This document shows, in pieces, positions 11,523 through 21,550 of a DNA stretch of 64,000 nucleotides. Source of the DNA: Taiwanofungus camphoratus (lineage: Eukaryota > Basidiomycota > Agaricomycetes > Polyporales > Taiwanofungaceae); the NCBI GenBank assembly GCA_003999685.1, contig CP021232.1:868001-932000 (forward strand), read 5' to 3'. Made by a program: the position numbers and the translations under genes. Numbering within the stretch: the stretch's first letter is position 1; every line of letters begins with the position of its first letter. The notes beneath the pieces are model-generated. The model ran no database searches and was not told the DNA's origin. It saw only the letters and a program-made list of their open reading frames with translations.

Positions 11523-13700
11523 TTCTATCGAGAGATGAGTGGTGTAGGGGCATGATAAGTAGCGTGGAATGTGAGCAGAGCGCGCTTTATAGTAAACGTG
11601 AAGAAATCACGACGCACCTGCAAGGTTGTTGCGAGCTATGTTCCGGGACAAAGGCTCTGCAATGAGAGTCAGAGCGAACAGAGGCACCGCTGACCACGCG
11701 ATCACATCAAGCTGATCCGGCCCCCACTTTGGAGGTCCGAAAGCCAGACTCAGGCAATTGTACAATCCTGGGGCAAGCGGAGCTCGAAACAGACACAATC
11801 TTGTCGTTCAGATTGTCAGATCTCGAGACTGAAGCCAATTTCCTGGTACATCCCTCTAGGAAATATCTGTCTGCACTATTGAAGATGACATTGGAAGGAG
11901 TACCCAGGAAAACAGATCATCCCAGCTTCATTAATTGAAACCATCAAGGTTGGCTTGACGGGATAGCGACCTATGGTCCATGGAACTCAATTTTCAATTT
12001 AGACCTGAACAGGGTTTCGACGATCCGTCCATCGATTCACTGGGGCCGTCGTCGCCTGTGTCCAAGTCAGAACGAACGGCAGATTGCTCTGCTTGCGGCA
12101 TAATCCATCGCAATATCCACGATTTACAGACGTCGTGCCCAGTCGACCACTCACGACATTCCCTTCTGTCAGTCAGCACAATTGCCACCATTTCCTGCTT
12201 CCTACGGCATGCGAGTCATTCACTCGTGAGGTATAAGGCAGTATTATCTCAGAAACAGTATAGAAGACCTTACGATGGATCTTACACGTGTAATCGTTTC
12301 TCGTTGATCTGGGAAAACCCCAGCTGTACTCAGGTAGGTAGGTTCAACGGGCCTTTCCTTGAGCTCTGCCCCTTCCCTGTCCATTGCATGACAGTGTGTA
12401 AAATGGCGGTATGTTCCCGATCGTTGGCCTAGTTTTCTGACACCATCATGCCCCGGAAGCGGGCTTTACCACACCCCCACCCTTTACCCCAGTGGCATTT
12501 CTCAGGGCTGCCATTATGCTTGCTTTTCTCCTGTTGAAATTCCCCGAGATACGCTCCTTTAAAGCAGGCCCAACTACCGGCTTCTCTGTACGTTCAAGTC
12601 ATGTCACCCACATTGTCCACGTCTTGACCCATCTTTGCAGGCATGCTGTTTTTAAGTTTTCCCTAGTTGGTGCTCCAGGGCTTTCCTGGATCTAGCCCAC
12701 GACCTCATGGCCGGCCCAGTGTTCCAAACAAGCTTTGTGCTCGATACATGACGTCTGATTGCAAGGCCCTGGACCCTGTGATGTTCGCATCCTGGCATGA
12801 GAAGTCTTGCAGCTGTAGACATGCGCGATCTGGGTGAGCTGGATAGGTCAAGGGCAGCACGCACAGGTCCAGAACGCAGGTAGAGTGAGGTACCTGTTGT
12901 CGTGATATGGCGAATATCAGTAGCCGCAGTAAAGGAGCCGAAGCAGATGACGCCTTGGTTCAGCCGAATCTTTTGTCCTGTTGACCCCGGCATATGGCGA
13001 TATTTCATATTGGACTGCGTAACAGGAACACAGAGGCAGCTTCCGCGCCTCGTCCCGTTTCCACTCTGCATCATCATTGTGCGTCCGTTTGGGGAGCGTT
13101 TAGTCTCACTTTCCTTTTCTTGCCGATACTGATGTCTTCAGTCTCTCATCAAAGAAAGAAGAAAATTATATATCCTCGTGCAGTCAAACATGTATACATC
13201 TCGAGCACGGGCATTAACGGTGCACAAACACATCGAATTTCCGGCTGAAAGAGATAGGTCTGGCAGAAAGAGAAGGTTTGCTGACTGCCATTTTCTCTGT
13301 CTCGGCTGCAAGTTGCAGACCGGTCGAGCCCTTGCAGACAGGTTTGTTGAACCTGCTGACACCACGCTGCTTACCGCTTGTTCACACTTTGAGCCAAGGT
13401 CCGTGATAAACGCTCATAGCATGAGTCTGGGCTTTACAATGAGGGTTTCTAGTCATTCCCAACCGAAAATCAGCCAGTGAACGGAAGCACTAGTTACCTT
13501 GTGCCTCGAGACTAAGGTACACATCAATCAAACCAGTTTTGCATTTTCCGCCGACGCCTTATGTGCATCGATTTCTATCTGAGGTATCAGAAAGCCCTTC
13601 AAACCGTGCTTGTCACAGCCGTCCCAACAGGCTAGCGTGCACGCTACACTTTATGATTTGCACCATCCTGCTTTGCTAGTATATTTATCCAGGGGCGAAT
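11523..13700. other. Long non-coding spacer upstream of the velvet gene
   Basis: About 2.2 kb. One unassigned open frame, 11980-12432 (plus, 150 codons, with two CxxC-like pairs near residues 36-39), has no family motif and no clear intron or promoter context. A long intergenic region is common upstream of developmental regulators, so much of this may be regulatory, but no specific site can be named from sequence alone. Confidence 0.45.
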
Positions 13701-13723
13701 AGTGGTGACATACAGCATGAGCT

Positions 13724-14236
13724 ATGATGATAAGTAGCAGGGAATTGACGCTATTCGCAGTAGGTGCAGGTCAGAACCAGGTTTTTGTTCTCTCACGACA
13801 GTCTTCGATGTCGCCCGTGCTACCAAATGTGCTTGACGCTGAATTCGTGTTTGACGCTTACAATGTTCGCTACACAACTTCGAGAGGCCTCGAAGTACCG
13901 CTTCGTTCTGGGGTGAAACCAGGAATTAAGCATACAACTGCACTTCAGTGCTGGAAGCGGTCTTCACTTTGGCTAAAAATTAGTCACTACCAGGTCGACT
14001 CTAGCATGGCGGTTTCCTGCCTCGACACTGTAAACACTGTCCCTGCTACACCGTTTGTTATGGATGTTCGGGTTACCCTTCGTGCAATTGCGGTCCACTT
14101 TGATTTACCAGGAAAAAGGTTGCGATGGGGAAATGGCCGATGCACATATTGGAACTCAATTGTATCTTTATACGCTGACCAGACATACGAGCGCCAGCCT
14201 TGGTTGAAGTTTACAACAACCAAGTCAGCTCAGAGT
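13724..14236 (+). other. Unassigned open frame interrupted by a LINE fragment
   Basis: A 176-codon frame (starting MMISSRELTLFAVGAGQNQV) that is read into the 131-bp LINE fragment at 14238. If that insertion and one copy of its target duplication are removed, the frame runs a further ~10 codons into host DNA and stops. No family motif is recognised; it may be a hypothetical gene or chance. Confidence 0.25.
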
Positions 14237-14384
14237 GCCCACGCCACATATTGAGACGACCCGCTTCCCGGGGCGCAGGCGCCCACTTACTATCAGTATG
14301 CACTCTACATGTACCTACGCCGCGACGCGTATGGAGTATAAACTCTTAGGGTTTGAATAAATAAATAGAAGTCAGCTCAGAGTG
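14222..14384 (+). mobile_element. 131-bp 5'-truncated LINE 3'-end copy with 16-bp target duplications
   Basis: The 16-mer AAGTCAGCTCAGAGTG occurs at 14222-14237 and again at 14369-14384. The DNA between (14238-14368) matches the 3' untranslated end of the large LINE at 14997-19859 in opposite orientation: both share CCCACTTACTATCA, CTCTACATGTACCTACG and TATGGAGTATAAACTC, in that order. It ends in an A-rich tail (ataaataaatag). This is a classic dead-on-arrival retrocopy. Its orientation is plus, opposite to the large copy. Confidence 0.9.
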
Positions 14385-14534
14385 AACGTCGGAGAGAATC
14401 ACACATTACATAGATCTGACAAAATCTCAATATTTTTCGAACACTCCACAATTTGTCCCGACGTCGAATAACGAATCCGCTCATGATTAGATCGACAAAG
14501 TCTGACTCAGTAGACAAATACGTAGACCACCATT

Positions 14535-14996
14535 ATGGACCCAGCTGGGACCCAATTGGAGAGGGGATCAAGTTATTGTACGTTTCGGCTTTCTGATGCA
14601 GCCGAAGATCTCAAAAAGATCGTGCATTGCGTATCGAAAAGACAGCGAGATGTTCTGCACACCTGCGAGCGACATGATCATGCTAAACTCGAAATTTCAA
14701 CAAGGGCTCAGGCAGGCTGGGTCCGGAACAAGTGGGAGCACAGAGATGATGCTAGGAAGTTGAACTCCGTGTATCATTGGCGAACTTCACTGGTGTCTAA
14801 CAAAGTTTTGTCCAACCCGGTCGCGTTGAATTTACGGAGCAAGCGCTGCACTCTGGCAGCAGGATGCGCTTTAGATAGTGTCGAAAGCAGAAAGATTTTG
14901 AAAATGCCGCATGCAGAAAGGCCAATGCCATCCTTGACAATATTTGGCAGAAATGCCTATCGCAGAAAGACTGTACAGTCTGGCAGGACGTACTCT
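14535..14996 (+). other. Unassigned open frame cut by the large LINE
   Basis: 154 codons from MDPAGTQLERGSSYCTFRLS up to the LINE insertion site at 14996/14997. Rejoining across the LINE (keeping one copy of the 14-bp target duplication) extends the frame for about 35 codons into 19874-19970 before a TGA. The product, if real, is basic, Arg/Lys-rich and unlike any family I know. It could be a disrupted small gene or an accidental frame. Confidence 0.3.
14983..14996. repeat. LINE target site duplication, 3' side of element
   Basis: GGCAGGACGTACTC, identical to 19860-19873, immediately next to the poly(A) tail of the LINE (seen as poly(T) on the plus strand from 14997). Confidence 0.93.
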
Positions 14997-15326
14997 TTTT
15001 TTTTTTTTTTTATTTAATTTTTTAATTTTTTATTCCTCGAGTTTATACTCCATACGACGTAGGTACATGTAGAGTAATAATGATAGTAAGTGGGCATCCG
15101 CGCCCGCATTAGCGGCACACCTACAGGTTTCGGTGGCCTCGTTATGTGGCGTGGGCATATAATCCAGTTGGACCTGCAAAGAGAAAAGTACAGTCATCCA
15201 TAGGACGCCATACCTATCCCCCGCCCGACCCACTTTTTCACGCTCTATGTGTTTACCCGGCCCGGTCATCCCGTTCCGCCAGTAAATCACCTATGGAACT
15301 GAGTCTAGCCCTACAGGTTTCAGGCC

Positions 15327-16451
15327 TCAGTTATCATTTGGGTAGACGGGGGGGTCGTCGCGGATACTGGGTTCCGCTATCCCCTCATCTATCCAATTAT
15401 GGTATATTTCGAACGCCTTTGTTTCAGCGTCGTACCACTCACAGAAGTCTCGGTATTTTCCACCCAGGGCAGTGGTCATACCGGGATCTAAATGTCGGTC
15501 CGCATGGAACCGCTGCCATGCCGCTTGTCTTCCGACAGTGTGGCACATAAGACGGGCACGAGTGAATGTTCTTGTGCGCGCAGCTTCAGCTTCAAGCAGA
15601 GATTCTGCCAGAATCTCCGCCCAATCAAAGGTGGAGACCATTGGGTTGAGCTGAAGGAACTCCATTATGTCATCCGGGGTCCAACCCCTTTGTTCAGGGG
15701 GCCCCATCAGAAGCGGATCATGAGGACCCTGTTGGCGCTTCGTCCTGATCCAAAATGGGCAGTCGAAGAGCACATGTTCCCTGGTTTCCTCCGCTCCACA
15801 TAGGCAGAGGTGAGGGCCTGGGATATTGAACCTAGAGCGGTATTCGCCGCCAGGGAAATGGTTGGTGAGCACACGGCATACGCGTGCCACCTCCTTATTG
15901 GACTTGCCAGCTGCCTTCAAGACCCACGTGCCCTTGGCCGTAGTCCCGTGCAGCGGTAGGGCGTCCTCAGTCACTTTCCATAACCGTCGACCGCGATAAT
16001 TGGGGTCATCGACTAATGTTCCCCAACGCTTTTTGACCCTTGCCTTGACACGAGCAAGGGCCATTGATTGTGAGATGAATTCCGGTTGGGGATCATCCAA
16101 TGCCTTCTTCGCGAGTTCATCGACGAACTCGTTCTGAAATATGCCTTTATGGGATGGAACCCAAAAAAGGACAATGCGTCAGCGTTCATCTACCTCGAGG
16201 AACACTCTTACGTGTTGAGAAGCCATGACTGCCGCCATCTGTGACGGTCCGACTTCCGGCTTGAAGATTCGGTCAAGTGCCGATTGGTTATCGGAACAGA
16301 CTATGAGGGTGGTGATGTGGGCAGGGACGTCACGGACGGCTTCCCACAGCCCGCGCGCCAATGCCAGCATCTCTGCATCGAAGCTCTGGACCTTACCGGC
16401 CCCAAACTTTCCATGGGCAACGTGATCTTCCCCGTCAATGACGAGCCACGC
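15327..16451 (-). pseudogene. LINE ORF2 3' part: RNase H C-half and zinc knuckle
   Basis: Minus-strand frame carrying the second half of RNase H (FGAGKVQSFDAEMLALARGL, LIVCSDNQSALDRIFKP, then after an in-frame TGA at 16179-16181 RIVLFWVPSHKGIFQNEFVD) and the C-terminal domain with CLCG...HVLFDC zinc knuckle and long helical tail. The C-terminal 257 codons (16100 to 15327) are uninterrupted. Functionally part of the same polyprotein as the reverse transcriptase upstream; now separated by insertions. Confidence 0.88.
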
Positions 16452-16458
16452 TGATACG

Positions 16459-18133
16459 ACCTAGGGGACCCTGGTACCTAGGGAGTGCTCCGCAACGTGG
16501 CTGTGGGGTAGTGTGATAACTGTGAGGGTGTGAGGGTAGGAGCTACAACCTGTATGATACCGGGAAACCTGTATGTCTTGTTTTTGTAAGTAGGGGAGTA
16601 AGGGGTCAAGGGTCCTGCACAACAGGATCTTGTTCCTAAGTGCTATACTATCCCTAAGGCCTTGCGAGGCCCTCCGAAGTACGCGAAGTTCTTCGAGATT
16701 CTGCGAAGTCCTTTGAAGTTTTAGCTAAATCGCACGAGCTGACTCCGTAGGTGCTGCGAAGTCCTTTTAGCTAGAGTTAGCTAAAGGGCGTAAGGCTTAG
16801 AGGTTTGTTAGAGCGAGGTGGGCGAGGTTTGGCTAGCGTAGGAGACTTGTAGGAGAGGTCGGATGGTTCAGAGAGCTAATACTTGGAATAGGGATGAGGG
16901 AACGAGGTTGCTGGAAGCTCTGAAGTGTCTGGTGACTTCGAGGTGTGGGTCGGAGAGTTCGAGGGCGTAGAGAGATGTACTATAGCCTGAAACTAAGGCT
17001 ATGGGAGAGTCGTAGGGCTATTCGTAGGACGTAGGGATGACGCAACGTGAGCCTAAGGGTATAACTAAGGTGGAGGCCCATCGGGTAGATGCTATATGAG
17101 GTGCCGGAAGGTGCAAAGTCACGGCGACTTCGTGGATCGTAGTGCGTAGTTCGGGAAGCGTAGACGTGGTTCGTAGATATATCACGAGCGTAGACGTAGT
17201 TCAAAGGTACTGAAACGAAGCTGGGGTGGAGACTTAGGGACCTTAGGACCGTTCCTAAGGTTGTACTCGCAGCGCTTTCCTGAGATCGGAGCTACAGGGG
17301 AACTGGTATTCCAAAGAGAGAAGCGTGCACTGAGGGGTCTCTCGTACATAGTAAACTACCTCTGACTAAATAGGGGAGCGTGAGGTGAACTAATCTTGCG
17401 CGAAGTGATCCTTACGAGTCCGAAATGTGTACTAAAGCGCATGGACTCCGAAGTGAACACGAGGAGGATAGGAACTAATTAGGAACTGAAACAGGGGAAC
17501 TACGTATGGTAGAAAGGTGACCAACTTCATTCACGAGGGTGGGATGACTATCCGAGAGCAGCCATGCGCTGTGATCACCTATCTTAGTGGGCTAAGAGCG
17601 CATGAAGTCCTTAGCAGCGGGACTTGGCCTAATCGGGGCAGGAGGTGTCCTAAATGGGTGGAGGGTCATATGGGTACACCCTAGGATGACCTTATGGCAT
17701 AGGATCGAGACCCATGGGGGTGCACAAGGCTTCCTAAGTCCAACTTCCGGAACTTCGGACCGTTTTGGAGCCTATCGGAGGTAGCTGCAATCACAAGAGC
17801 TAGGAGAGACTTAGCTAAGACTTCTTAGCTAAGCCCAGGATGAGTGACGTAGTAGATAGGACCTAGATCCAATGGAACAGTATGGGAGGACCGGCAGTGT
17901 CCGATAGTGGACTTAGCAGGAGTTAGGGACTTCGCATCTAGCATTCGAAGTCTCGTAGCACCTCGTGTGACTTCGCAAGACTTCGTAGGGTGTTAGGAGG
18001 GTTTAGGAAGGAGAGGGGGCATTAGGAATATTATAGGAACCTATCCCTCCTGTCGTAGGCTGTAGGAGAGTCTTAGAGTGGTCGGTTGGGGGATTAGAAA
18101 GCTCCTAAATTCGCGATTCGGGGCCCAGGAGGC
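16459..18133. mobile_element. ~1.7-kb non-coding insertion inside the LINE RNase H domain
   Basis: A sequence without open frames of any size, of unusual texture: many short words such as gcgaagt, cttcg, ctaag and tagg recur, quite unlike the surrounding LINE. It separates the RNase H frame at SGSALM from AWLVIDGED. A 4-bp repeat TACG lies at 16455-16458 and 18134-18137; joining across it restores the minus-strand frame (GSALMSPVSAWLVIDG). An alternative is an LTR-like element with TG...CA ends at 16452-18147 (TGATACGAC...CTCATCA), but its flanks then match poorly. Could be a large solo LTR or another non-autonomous element; identity unknown. Confidence 0.6.
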
Positions 18134-18147
18134 TACGGGACTCATCA

Positions 18148-18272
18148 ATGCGCTACCAGATCTCACTGTGGGCGCATTTGCATACGACCCATCAGTAAAC
18201 AACATTCGCCCTTCTGGCTGGGCCAGCTGGCGCCGGAATTCCGGCCACCAGGTGAACTCCAACCAGTCGGCA
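18148..18272 (-). pseudogene. LINE ORF2 fragment: start of RNase H
   Basis: Minus-strand segment WLEFTWWPEFRRQLAQPEGR followed by MLFTDGSYANAPTVRSGSAL. FTDGS contains the first catalytic aspartate of RNase H. It is stranded between the solo LTR and the 1.7-kb insertion; frame joins to both sides when the insertions are removed. Confidence 0.85.
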
Positions 18273-18825
18273 AATTCTGATACAAACTGGTATCAACGAC
18301 CAGAAAGCCTCGAACGTGAGGACCTGGCTACTAGAGATAGTAGTGAGGCTTTATGGACACTGCATATGTCCTCCTGGGCGAAGTCGATAGAGTCGAGCGA
18401 GTACTCAAGTACGAAGCGAGAGGTCGCAAGATACGAGTATAAGATTGCTAGTGGTAACTAGCTACTTGGTAACCAGATCGAACTTAAGGTCCGACCTACA
18501 AAGTACAGGGCCTTATATACGTATTCTACCCTGCGCACGGACCATGGCACGTGGTCTAAGAATCAGCATGAGTAAGCGTAAGTAAGGCGATATGAGTCAT
18601 CGGGCCGTATTAGCAATCAGTAAGCGTAAGACGGAATGTGTCAGCGGGGCCCGATATGAATCAGTGTCCATGAGTAATCGGGGCCCGTACCGTAAGCAGC
18701 GATGAGTCAAGATGCTGCGCGAAGAAGCTGGGCCTACCCGAGGCCCGTCCTAGAAGCGAAAGGTCACTGGACCGATCCGTGTCCCGACCGATAAGATATG
18801 CGATGAAAGAAATTGTATCAAATTC
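18273..18825 (-). mobile_element. Solo LTR (543 bp) with 5-bp target duplication, nested in the LINE
   Basis: LTR body 18278-18820. On the plus strand it begins TGATACAAACTGG and ends ATTGTATCA, i.e. TG...CA ends with 8-bp inverted termini TGATACAA/TTGTATCA. It is flanked by AATTC at 18273-18277 and 18821-18825. Removing the LTR plus one AATTC restores the LINE frame exactly (RSPEF joined to ADWLEFTWW). A TATATAAGG box on the minus strand at about 18512-18520 suggests the LTR promoter points in the minus direction. No internal retrovirus-like genes are present, so this is the product of LTR-LTR recombination. Confidence 0.92.
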
Positions 18826-19859
18826 AGGAGAGCGTTTGTTTGGACCTTTTCCGTCCAAGAACACCCGCTCGAAGCGATTGATGTACCGATCCACGACCCG
18901 ATCACCGGGCCGTGCCTCCGGGTGGAGGGGTGCAAAGTCTTCTGATGACTGTCTCCCGATGCGATCTATGAACGTCATGGGGGTGACAGCCTGTTTTTTG
19001 CCACGGCGCGAATTAAGCGGCCATGGCGCAGTGATATTGGTGACGTTGGTCGCCCAATAAGGTGGAAGAGCGGCCCTCATTGGGTGCCCTTCATGAACTC
19101 GCCGCGCTCTAAGCGCAGCTTTTTCCATGTACCGGTCGACTTGGATGTGGATGGGGACCAACCCACCCAACATCTCCATCGCTCCGATCGGTGTGGTCTT
19201 AAAGCAGCCGGTGATCCACCTAGCTGCTCTCGACTGGGCGGTCTGCAATTCTTTTGCAGCCCATTTGAGGCCCTTCCACTGTGGGTTCCACCACAATTGA
19301 GCGCCATATAGCATCAATGGAACGACATGCGCTATATAGAGCCGCCGTTTGTTGATGGGATGGAATCCGCGTGCCGAATTACCGAGCATGCGAAGTGCAT
19401 TGCACGTGCTGGCCGCCTTATTAGCGTAGAATCGCATGTGTGCATGGAAGCTAAGCTTGGGGTCTAAAAAGAACCCAAGATAGCGCATCGTGTCCTTTGC
19501 TCGCAAAGTGACATCATGTCCATCGGTTCGGATGGTTAGATCCGGACCAAGGGGTCGGGAAGTCGAATACCCCTTCTGGCGTTTCCAGAAGTGCATCAAC
19601 TCCAGCTTGTCTCCTTCGACGCCTAAACCTAACTGGTTCAGATCGCCTACGAGATCATGGAAGACATCCACCAGAATGGCGTTGTTCTTCAGGACAAGGG
19701 CTTGCGGGCTGTCATCTACAGCCTTCGGCGAAACCGCCATGATGAGACCGTCGTCCACATAGAACTGAGTCCCTGTTCGGCCCGGTTGTACCAAATGGAC
19801 TGGCGCCCACTTGTGTATGACCGGTGCAATGTAAACCCCAGATAGAATCGGGGATAAAC
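18826..19859 (-). pseudogene. LINE ORF2 fragment: reverse transcriptase palm and thumb
   Basis: Minus-strand frame starting at LSPILSGVYIAPVIHKW, with the catalytic FYVDDGL box, the GLGVEGDKLELMHF and TMRYLGFFLDPKLSF motifs of LINE reverse transcriptases, and the downstream LRMLGNSARGFHP ... VPLMLYGAQLWWNP region. The first RT motifs and any ORF1 are missing because of 5' truncation during insertion. No stop codon within this segment. Confidence 0.93.
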
Positions 19860-19873
19860 GGCAGGACGTACTC
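19860..19873. repeat. LINE target site duplication, 5' side of element
   Basis: GGCAGGACGTACTC, perfect copy of 14983-14996, directly after the truncated RT end. Confidence 0.93.
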
Positions 19874-20098
19874 AAGCATAGGTAAAGTAGCACCTCGAAG
19901 TGGAACAACTATTCCACATATAGCATTGCCTAGTTTGGACGTAACGGAAAGTCTGCCACCTGCCTCGTGATCGTGTAAAAAATAACTTTATAATTCAGAA
20001 CTGTATAGCTTTCACACGGAAATTCCCTGTGGCTACCCGCACCATCACGCGTAGGAACTAAGAAGTACAGTCCCCACCGTTTTCACTCTGTCCTCAAG

Positions 20099-20718
20099 AT
20101 GCCGCGAGGTATGTCAATCCCACATAACTGGAACTTTGCTGACGAAATTACTGCAGTCTACAAGCCCGGAAAAGTGAAGTTTTATAGCCTATATAAATTT
20201 ACTGCACTGACCGGACAGGTTTAGGTCGCAATTGTCCTGCAAGGCCGTCAAGCAGGGAAGAAGGTCGTTGTTATCAAGCAGCTAGACGAGGGTACCAAGG
20301 AGCGACCGTACCCTCATGCGATTGTTGCAGGCATCGAGCGGTATCCTTTGAAGGTAACGAAACGTATGGGTGTGAAGAAGCTGGCTAAGCGTAGCAAAGT
20401 CAAGCCATTCATCAAGGTATGTCCATTTAAGCCAGGGTGTCTGTGCATTATATTGACGTGGTGCGTAGGCTGTCAACTACTCCCATCTTTTCCCTACACG
20501 ATACGCACTTGAGCTTGAAGGTCTGAAGGGTACGGTTGCGGCGGAGACCTTTAAGGAGCCATCACAACGGGAGGATGCGAAGAAGCAGATAAAGAAACTG
20601 CTTGAGGACCGATACACAAGTGGAAAGAACAAGTGGTTCTTCCAGCCTCTCCGGGTACGGATCCTTTTTTGACTCTGGTCATTATATGAACTTATTCTGC
20701 GTCGTTTATTAGTTCTGA
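20099..20718 (+). CDS. RPL27: 60S ribosomal protein eL27
   Basis: Structural protein of the large ribosomal subunit. Five exons: 20099-20108, 20157-20173, 20225-20416, 20469-20654 and 20713-20718; total 136 residues, the exact family length. Protein reads [70 protein letters not shown]. The last coding exon is only TTC TGA (Phe plus stop); the first is 10 nt and the second 17 nt. All introns are GT/AG. The gene starts only 225 bp from the LINE insertion, so the element sits in or next to its promoter. Confidence 0.96.
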
Positions 20719-21550
20719 TTCTGTATGTGATTTGACGTGCTGCCGGAGCTGATATCAAAACACTACATGTATATCACATGTTCACATGCCCTGCATTGTC
20801 CGCCGCTTTTCTCGTTTTATGCAATGCTTCATGAACCCAACACATTCACCTGAATATTGAGTTGCACAGCGCCTACATGCCGCATAAATCCATGTGTAGT
20901 CATAGTTTGGGCAGTGATCTTTCTGATCGCAGATCGTCATCGGTCTTACGAGCGCATGTATACTTCCGATTTCGTAATGGCTATAGTCTTACTGAGGCTA
21001 CGAGACGGAGTCCAGACAGGTCCAAATTACATAGTGAGTGACCATGTTTGAATTCACTATGAATCCCTCAGTGGCATCGACTTATACAGTGTTGGTGTTG
21101 TGGTTTCCGCTTTGCTCTCAAATATAGGCTTCTGGACTGCGATCCAGGCATTGAATAAGAAGAACAGTGTGTACGGGTAATGGACACCGCTGGATGCTCC
21201 AAAGCATTTCTGCTTCCGTTATACAGAAAGAACTATTGCCTTCGTCTACCTCAAGCTTGAATTCACCCTTGATTCATGAAGCTGGGCCACACAGCGCCCC
21301 TGATCTCCGTTTGGGACATGATATGTTTGCATCTGTGTCAAATTGCCCCAGCAGTTGCGCTCTCAACAGCCGTTGCCTGGTTCATTATGTCCCAGACTTT
21401 CGGAACATGTGTTGTGAACGACCGTTTTTGTCGATTGCTAACATGTGGAAGGTGCGTGTTAACGGCGCATTCAGAACAATCGCCTTCGGGCTTCAAATAA
21501 GACTGTCCTTTGCTGATGTCTCCAAGTCCTACCTCAGATTCCTCGTTACT
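20719..21550. other. Intergenic between eL27 and first BTB gene
   Basis: About 830 bp. The frame of the BTB gene stays open upstream to 21167 but the residues there (CTGNGHRWMLQ...) are not BTB-like and ATG 21551 is the better start; the open part may be 5' leader. Nothing else recognised. Confidence 0.5.

Larger units (their letters stand above)
14997..19859 (-). mobile_element. 5'-truncated non-LTR retrotransposon (LINE, RT + RNase H), with two nested insertions
   Basis: The element lies on the minus strand. Its 3' end is a poly(A)-rich tail (plus-strand poly(T) 14997-15032), its 5' end is cut inside reverse transcriptase, and it is flanked by perfect 14-bp duplications (14983-14996 and 19860-19873). 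Order along the minus strand: RT from LSPILSGVYIAP through the active site FYVDDG and the thumb (19859-18826); linker; RNase H (FTDGSYAN at about 18190, SDNQSALDRI, WVPSHKG near 16140); C-terminal zinc knuckle CLCGAEETREHVLFDC; stop at 15327; 3' UTR of about 300 bp. Domain order fits Tad/I-like fungal LINEs. A TGA just before the WVPSHKG motif (16179-16181), plus the two insertions, make it non-functional. Confidence 0.95.

Noticed and set aside
18295-18819. Solo LTR boundaries at a repeated GTATC(AA)
   Set aside because: The junction would not restore the LINE frame and lacks TG...CA ends; the AATTC-flanked TG...CA boundaries fit both.
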